Below, one piece after another: positions 60,401 to 64,000 of a stretch of DNA of 64,000 nucleotides (position 1 is its first letter; each line of letters opens with the position of its first letter). The notes under the pieces were generated by a model that did no database searches, was not told the origin of the DNA, and saw only the letters and a program-made list of their open reading frames with translations. The position numbers were made by a program, and so were the translations under genes. Origin of the DNA: Planctomycetota bacterium (GTDB taxonomy: Bacteria > Planctomycetota > J058); assembly GCA_023954375.1 (NCBI GenBank), contig JAMLIC010000002.1, positions 124,001 through 188,000 on the forward strand. Direction: 5' to 3'.

Positions 60401-61426
60401 ATGACCTTCGACCCCGGCGCCGCCGCCCGCCCCGACTCGGGGATCTTCGGCCTCGATGCGACCCCCGACGACGCGCGCGTGGTCCTCGTGCCGGTGCCGT
60501 TCGAGGCGACGGTCTCCTACGGCGGGGGCGCCTCCAACGGCCCGGCGGCCATCCTCGCGGCCAGCCGGCAGATCGACCTGTTCGACCTCGAGACCGGCCG
60601 CCCCTACGCGCAGGGGATCGCCATGCTGCCCGAGGCGCAGGAGGTCCGCGCCTGGAGCGAGGAGGCGCGGCGGCTGGCCGAGCCCGTGATCGCCGCCGGT
60701 GGCCCGGGCGACGACCCGGCCCTCCGCGCCGCCTGCGCGCAGGTCGACGCGCTCGGCGACCGCGTGAACGCCTGGCTCGAGGCGCAGGTCGCGCCGCTCC
60801 TCGCGCGGGGCAAGCTCGTCGGGGTGATCGGCGGGGACCACTCGGTGCCGTTCGCCTCGATCGCCGCCCACGCGCGGCGCCATCCGGGGCTGGGGGTGCT
60901 CCACATCGACGCGCACGCCGACCTGCGGCGCGCCTACGAGGGCTTCCGCTGGTCGCACGCGTCGATCATGTGGAACGTGCGCGAGCACGTGCCCGACGTG
61001 GCGAAGGTCGTGGGCGTCGGCTTCCGCGACCTCTCCGAGGAGGAGCACGCGATCCTCACCGACGACGAGCGCTTCGAGGCCTTCCACGACCCCTGGCTCG
61101 AGCGCCGCCAGCAGGACGGGGCGCCGTGGACCGAGGTCGTGGCCGAGGTCGTGTCGCGCCTGCCGAGGGAGGTCTACGTCAGCTTCGACATCGACGGCCT
61201 CGACCCGGTGCTCTGCCCGAGCACCGGGACGCCCGTGCCGGGCGGGCTGTCGTTCTCCGGGGCCACGTCGCTCTTCCGGGCCGTCGCCGAGAGCGGGCGG
61301 CGGATCGTCGGGTTCGACCTCGTCGAGGTCGCGCCCGACCCGTCGGGCCGCTCGGAGTGGGACGGCAACGTCGCGGCGCGGATGCTCTACAAGCTGATCG
61401 GGTTCGCGTTGCGCTCGCTGAGGTGA
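60401..61426 (+). CDS. speB: agmatinase/arginase family ureohydrolase
   Basis: 341 residues. ATG 60401 has AGGAGG seven bases upstream. The binuclear manganese site is complete: GGDHS (146-150), LHIDAHADLRRAY and SFDIDGLDPVLCPSTGTPVP. The sequence begins with SGIFGLDATPDDARVVLVPV and VSYGGGASNGPAAILAAS, as in agmatinase and other family members. It hydrolyses a guanidino substrate to urea and an amine. Agmatine is the usual guess, but formiminoglutamate or guanidinobutyrate is possible. Confidence 0.88.
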   Translation: MTFDPGAAARPDSGIFGLDATPDDARVVLVPVPFEATVSYGGGASNGPAAILAASRQIDLFDLETGRPYAQGIAMLPEAQEVRAWSEEARRLAEPVIAAGGPGDDPALRAACAQVDALGDRVNAWLEAQVAPLLARGKLVGVIGGDHSVPFASIAAHARRHPGLGVLHIDAHADLRRAYEGFRWSHASIMWNVREHVPDVAKVVGVGFRDLSEEEHAILTDDERFEAFHDPWLERRQQDGAPWTEVVAEVVSRLPREVYVSFDIDGLDPVLCPSTGTPVPGGLSFSGATSLFRAVAESGRRIVGFDLVEVAPDPSGRSEWDGNVAARMLYKLIGFALRSLR

Positions 61427-61443
61427 GCGGGTCGCTCCAGATT

Positions 61444-61527
61444 GGACACGGAGGCAACGGAGGTCAACGAAGGCCAGGGAGAGATGCACCTCCGTGGTCT
61501 CCGTTCACCTCCGTGGCCTCCGTGTCC
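61444..61527. repeat. long imperfect inverted repeat, copy 2
   Basis: 84 bp starting GGACACGGAGGCAACGGAGG and ending CCTCCGTGGCCTCCGTGTCC. The arms are mostly complementary and use the same ACGGAGG unit as copy 1 at 45407-45500. It lies in the gap between convergent genes (agmatinase and the zinc-ribbon gene). Confidence 0.8.
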
Positions 61528-61559
61528 CAAGCTGGTTCGACACGGGGCGCGCGAGCAGT

Positions 61560-61832
61560 TCAGAAGCTCGCGTTGCAGTCGGGACACACGTACATCCCCG
61601 TCCGCAGGCTCATCGGGCTCGCCGCGTTGCACTTCGGGCACGGCGGCGAGAACGCCCCCGCGTCGAGCGCGAAGCCGTCAGGGATGCTCTCGCGCGCGGC
61701 GTCCAGCCCGCCGACCTTCTTCATCAAGGTGCGCTCGGGGTAGATCTGCCACACCTCGGCCGCGGAGCCGTCGCCGGCGACCTCGATGACGCGCCCGTCC
61801 TGGTGGCGGTAGAGCAGGACCACCTTGCTCAT
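61560..61832 (-). CDS. small zinc-ribbon protein
   Basis: 90 residues. ATG 61832 starts a small beta domain (KVVLLYRHQDGRVIEVAGDG). The C-terminus has a treble-clef-like zinc ribbon CPKCNAASPMSLRTGMYVCP ending DCNASF. Two CxxC pairs separated by 15 residues would bind one zinc ion. The role is unknown. Confidence 0.7.
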   Translation of the reverse strand: MSKVVLLYRHQDGRVIEVAGDGSAAEVWQIYPERTLMKKVGGLDAARESIPDGFALDAGAFSPPCPKCNAASPMSLRTGMYVCPDCNASF

Positions 61833-62011
61833 CTAGGTCCTCGGATTCATCTGCAGGCGTCCTCTTCGGCGCCCCGGGTGACGGGCGGGACCAGAGTATA
61901 CGGTGTGTGCCGGCGCGCCACACGGAGCGGGTCCATGGGGCCAACCTGCTCCCCCCGAAGCGGTTCCGCACCTTGACACCCGCCCGACGCCGGGACTAGG
62001 GTGGCGCCCGC

Positions 62012-63439
62012 ATGCGCGTCGCCCTGGTCATCCCGCCCGAGACCCACTCGATCGAGTCGTCCGTCCCCAGGGGGCTGGAGAGCGGCAAGGGCGTCTACCC
62101 CAAGCTCGGGCTCCTCTACGTCGCCGCCCACCTCGAGGCCAGGCGGGGGGTCTCGCCGCGCGTCATCGACTGCCCGGCCGAGGGCCTCGACCACGACGGC
62201 CTCGCGGCCCGCCTGCGCGCCGAGGCGCCGGACCTGGTCGGCGTGACCACGCTGACCTTCAACCTGATCGACGCCTGGAAGGCGGTCCGCACGGCCAAGC
62301 GCGAGCTCCCCGGGGCGAAGGTGTGCGTCGGCGGCCAGCACGTCACACTCTACCCCGAGGAGACGCTCGGCCTCGAGGGCGTCGACTTCATCGTCCACGG
62401 CGAGGGCGAGCGGACCTTCACCTGGCTCGTCGAGGCGCTCGAGCGCGGCGACGGCCCCGACGCCCTGGCGCGGATCCCCGGGCTCGGGCTCAAGGACGGC
62501 GCCGCCCTGCGCGTGAACCCGGTCCAGGACCGGATCGACGACCTCGACCAGCTCCCCATGCCGGCGCGGCACCTCGTCGACCTCGCCCGCTACGACCACG
62601 TGGCCGCCCAGGGCGAGCGGCTGGCGACGATGCAGACCTCGAGGGGCTGCCCGGCCAAGTGCCTGTTCTGCGACATCCGCATGACGAAGTTCCGCAAGCG
62701 CTCGGCCGACGACGTGATCGCCGAGCTGCGGCACCTCGTCGACCAGGGGATCGACGACTTCTTCTTCGTCGACGACACGATCACGATCGACAAGAACCGC
62801 CTCTTCGAGCTGTGCGAGATCATCGAGCGCTCGGGCCTGCGGATCCACTTCAAGATCTCGGCGCGCGTCGACACGGTGAAGCCGGCGCTGCTCGAGGCGC
62901 TGGCCCGCGCCGGCTGCTACCGGATCCACTACGGCGTGGAGACCGCCACGCCGCGCCTCCTGCGCTACCTGCAGAAGCAGACGACGCCCGAGAAGGTCGC
63001 CCAGGCCTTCCGCTGGACGCGCGACGCGGGGATCGGCACCTTCGCCTACTGCATGATCGGGATCCCCACCGAGACGCGCGAGGAGATGCTCAACACGGTC
63101 GACTTCGCCATCGCGCTCGACCCCGATTACGCGCAGTTCTCGATCTGCACGCCCTACCCGCGCACGGCGCTCTACGAGAGCATGCGCGCGGCGGGGATCA
63201 TCCCCGACGACTACTGGCGCGAGTTCGCCCGGAACCCCACCGAGGACTTCCGCGTGCGCTTCTGGAACCGCGACTTCTCGGAGGAGGAGCTGCGCGCGCT
63301 CCAGGGCGAGTGTCACCGCCGCTTCTACTCGCGCCTGGGCTACATCGCCCGGCAGGCCCGCCAGGTGCGCAGCTGGCAGGACCTGCGGATGAAGGCCAAG
63401 CTCGGGGCGAAGATCCTCCTGCGCACGCTCGACCGCTGA
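62012..63439 (+). CDS. B12-binding radical SAM protein
   Basis: 475 residues. An N-terminal cobalamin-binding Rossmann domain ([40 protein letters not shown]) is followed by the radical SAM domain with the [4Fe-4S] motif C213, C217, C220 in [40 protein letters not shown] and [20 protein letters not shown] follow the family. Such enzymes do methylations, ring closures or rearrangements; substrate is unknown. TTGACA (61973-61978) and TAGGGT (61999-62004) lie upstream, 20 bp apart, so the fit is weaker than for the other promoters. ATG 62012 comes 7 nt after the latter. Confidence 0.88.
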   Translation: MRVALVIPPETHSIESSVPRGLESGKGVYPKLGLLYVAAHLEARRGVSPRVIDCPAEGLDHDGLAARLRAEAPDLVGVTTLTFNLIDAWKAVRTAKRELPGAKVCVGGQHVTLYPEETLGLEGVDFIVHGEGERTFTWLVEALERGDGPDALARIPGLGLKDGAALRVNPVQDRIDDLDQLPMPARHLVDLARYDHVAAQGERLATMQTSRGCPAKCLFCDIRMTKFRKRSADDVIAELRHLVDQGIDDFFFVDDTITIDKNRLFELCEIIERSGLRIHFKISARVDTVKPALLEALARAGCYRIHYGVETATPRLLRYLQKQTTPEKVAQAFRWTRDAGIGTFAYCMIGIPTETREEMLNTVDFAIALDPDYAQFSICTPYPRTALYESMRAAGIIPDDYWREFARNPTEDFRVRFWNRDFSEEELRALQGECHRRFYSRLGYIARQARQVRSWQDLRMKAKLGAKILLRTLDR

Positions 63440-63441
63440 GG

Positions 63442-64000
63442 TCAGCGCCCCCGCAGGCGCGCGGCCAGGCGCTCGAGGCGGGCGCGCACGTCGGGACGGG
63501 GCTCGACCCGGAGGGCGGCCTCGACGTGGGGCAGGACGCGGGCGTCCTGGCCCAGGGGCGCGAGGGCCGCCGCCAGGAGCTCCAGCGTCTGGGCCTCCCG
63601 CGGCGCGAGCTCCAGGGCGCGCCGGGCATCGGCCACGGCGCCCTGACCGTCGGCCTCCTGCTGCCGGAGCAGCGCCCGCTCGGCCCAGGCCAGGGCGCGA
63701 CCGGGGTCCAGCTGTCGTAGCGGGCGCCGGGCTCCTTCTCCAGGCACTTGAGGACGATCGTCTCCAGGTCCCGGTCGACCTCCGGACGGAGCCGCCGCGG
63801 CGGCTCGACCGGCTCGTCCACGACCTTCGCCATGACGGCGATCGCGCTCGCCGCCTGGAAGGGCGGCCGGCCGGTGAGCGCCGCGTAGAGGGTCGCGCCG
63901 AGGCCGTAGACGTCGGCGCGGCGGTCGACGCGCTCGTTGTCGCCGCGCGCCTGCTCGGGCGCCATGTAGGCCGGGGTGCCGAGCACCTGGCCGGTCATCG
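63442..64000 (-). CDS. Ser/Thr protein kinase, partial and frameshifted, ending in TPR
   Basis: The gene enters from the right edge within the activation segment. The first frame has [40 protein letters not shown] and [18 protein letters not shown], i.e. kinase subdomains VIII-XI. Near 63715 the sense moves to the next frame: [40 protein letters not shown], a TPR unit, then stop at 63442. The usual final kinase helix and a membrane helix are missing between the two, so more than one base may have been lost. It converges on the radical SAM gene with a 2-bp gap. Confidence 0.7.
   Translation of the reverse strand, partial: DDRPGARHPGLHGARAGARRQRARRPPRRRLRPRRDPLRGAHRPAALPGGERDRRHGEGRGRAGRAAAAAPSGGRPGPGDDRPQVPGEGARRPLRQLDPGRALAWAERALLRQQEADGQGAVADARRALELAPREAQTLELLAAALAPLGQDARVLPHVEAALRVEPRPDVRARLERLAARLRGR

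Overview
The window is very G+C-rich (roughly three quarters by eye) and densely packed with genes on both strands. No single gene proves the taxonomy. The mix of Hanks-type Ser/Thr kinases with helical N-terminal modules, a TPR-GAF-sigma54 activator, ECF sigma/anti-sigma pairs, a DUF1570 peptidase, secretin-type periplasmic domains without a pore, many lipoproteins and scattered SUKH/ankyrin proteins fits an uncultured Planctomycetota lineage best, with Myxococcota as the alternative. Several genes are broken by single-base losses in G or C runs, so the sequence is probably an environmental genome with some residual homopolymer errors.

Layout. 1-6.5 kb: a partial SUKH gene coupled to argH, then divergently a TPR-GAF-AAA+-Fis sigma54 activator and a histone-H1-like protein with a SUKH-like C-terminus. 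6.5-9.7 kb: exported proteins, a lipoprotein and a membrane protein. 9.8-20 kb: tRNA-Pro, a membrane-anchored PPC-repeat protein, a kinase with PEGA/LamG-like ectodomain, a thioredoxin-like lipoprotein, a 3-hydroxyacyl-CoA dehydrogenase/enoyl-CoA hydratase fusion, a six-TM channel with an RCK domain coupled to a hotdog thioesterase, and tRNA-His. 20-25.5 kb: a less typical stretch with a coiled-coil protein, a pseudo-receiver diguanylate cyclase, ankyrin and DUF4261 proteins and small unknown proteins. 25.5-38 kb: a PAS-GAF histidine kinase, an amidohydrolase, a peptidase-like lipoprotein, a beta-propeller/HEAT protein, a VOC protein, a heavily frameshifted kinase and a diiron ferritin-like protein. 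38-48.6 kb: a degenerate argininosuccinate synthase, envelope proteins, a glycosyltransferase-like/beta-helix pair, a CBS protein, a kinase and SRAP. 48.6-54 kb: an operon of a DUF1570 peptidase-like membrane protein and two secretin-like exported proteins. 54-64 kb: a desulforedoxin-like miniprotein, a run of same-strand genes iscS, thiI, ECF sigma, anti-sigma/STN and queA, then agmatinase, a zinc ribbon, a B12-binding radical SAM protein and a partial kinase.

How the genes work together. Signalling dominates (four kinases, one sigma54 activator, one ECF pair, one histidine kinase, one diguanylate cyclase). A tRNA-modification/sulfur group is clear: IscS supplies sulfur to ThiI for 4-thiouridine, and QueA makes the queuosine precursor. 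Arginine metabolism is represented by argH, agmatinase and an ArgG-family protein that has lost its PP-loop.

Two non-coding signals recur. At many gene starts without a Shine-Dalgarno sequence, a -10-like hexamer lies 5-9 nt before the start codon, which implies leaderless transcripts. Two intergenic copies of a long imperfect inverted repeat with a GGACACGGAGG core suggest a dispersed hairpin repeat family. The most unusual protein architecture is the anti-sigma protein that joins cytoplasmic zinc fingers through one membrane helix to tandemly duplicated secretin N-domains.
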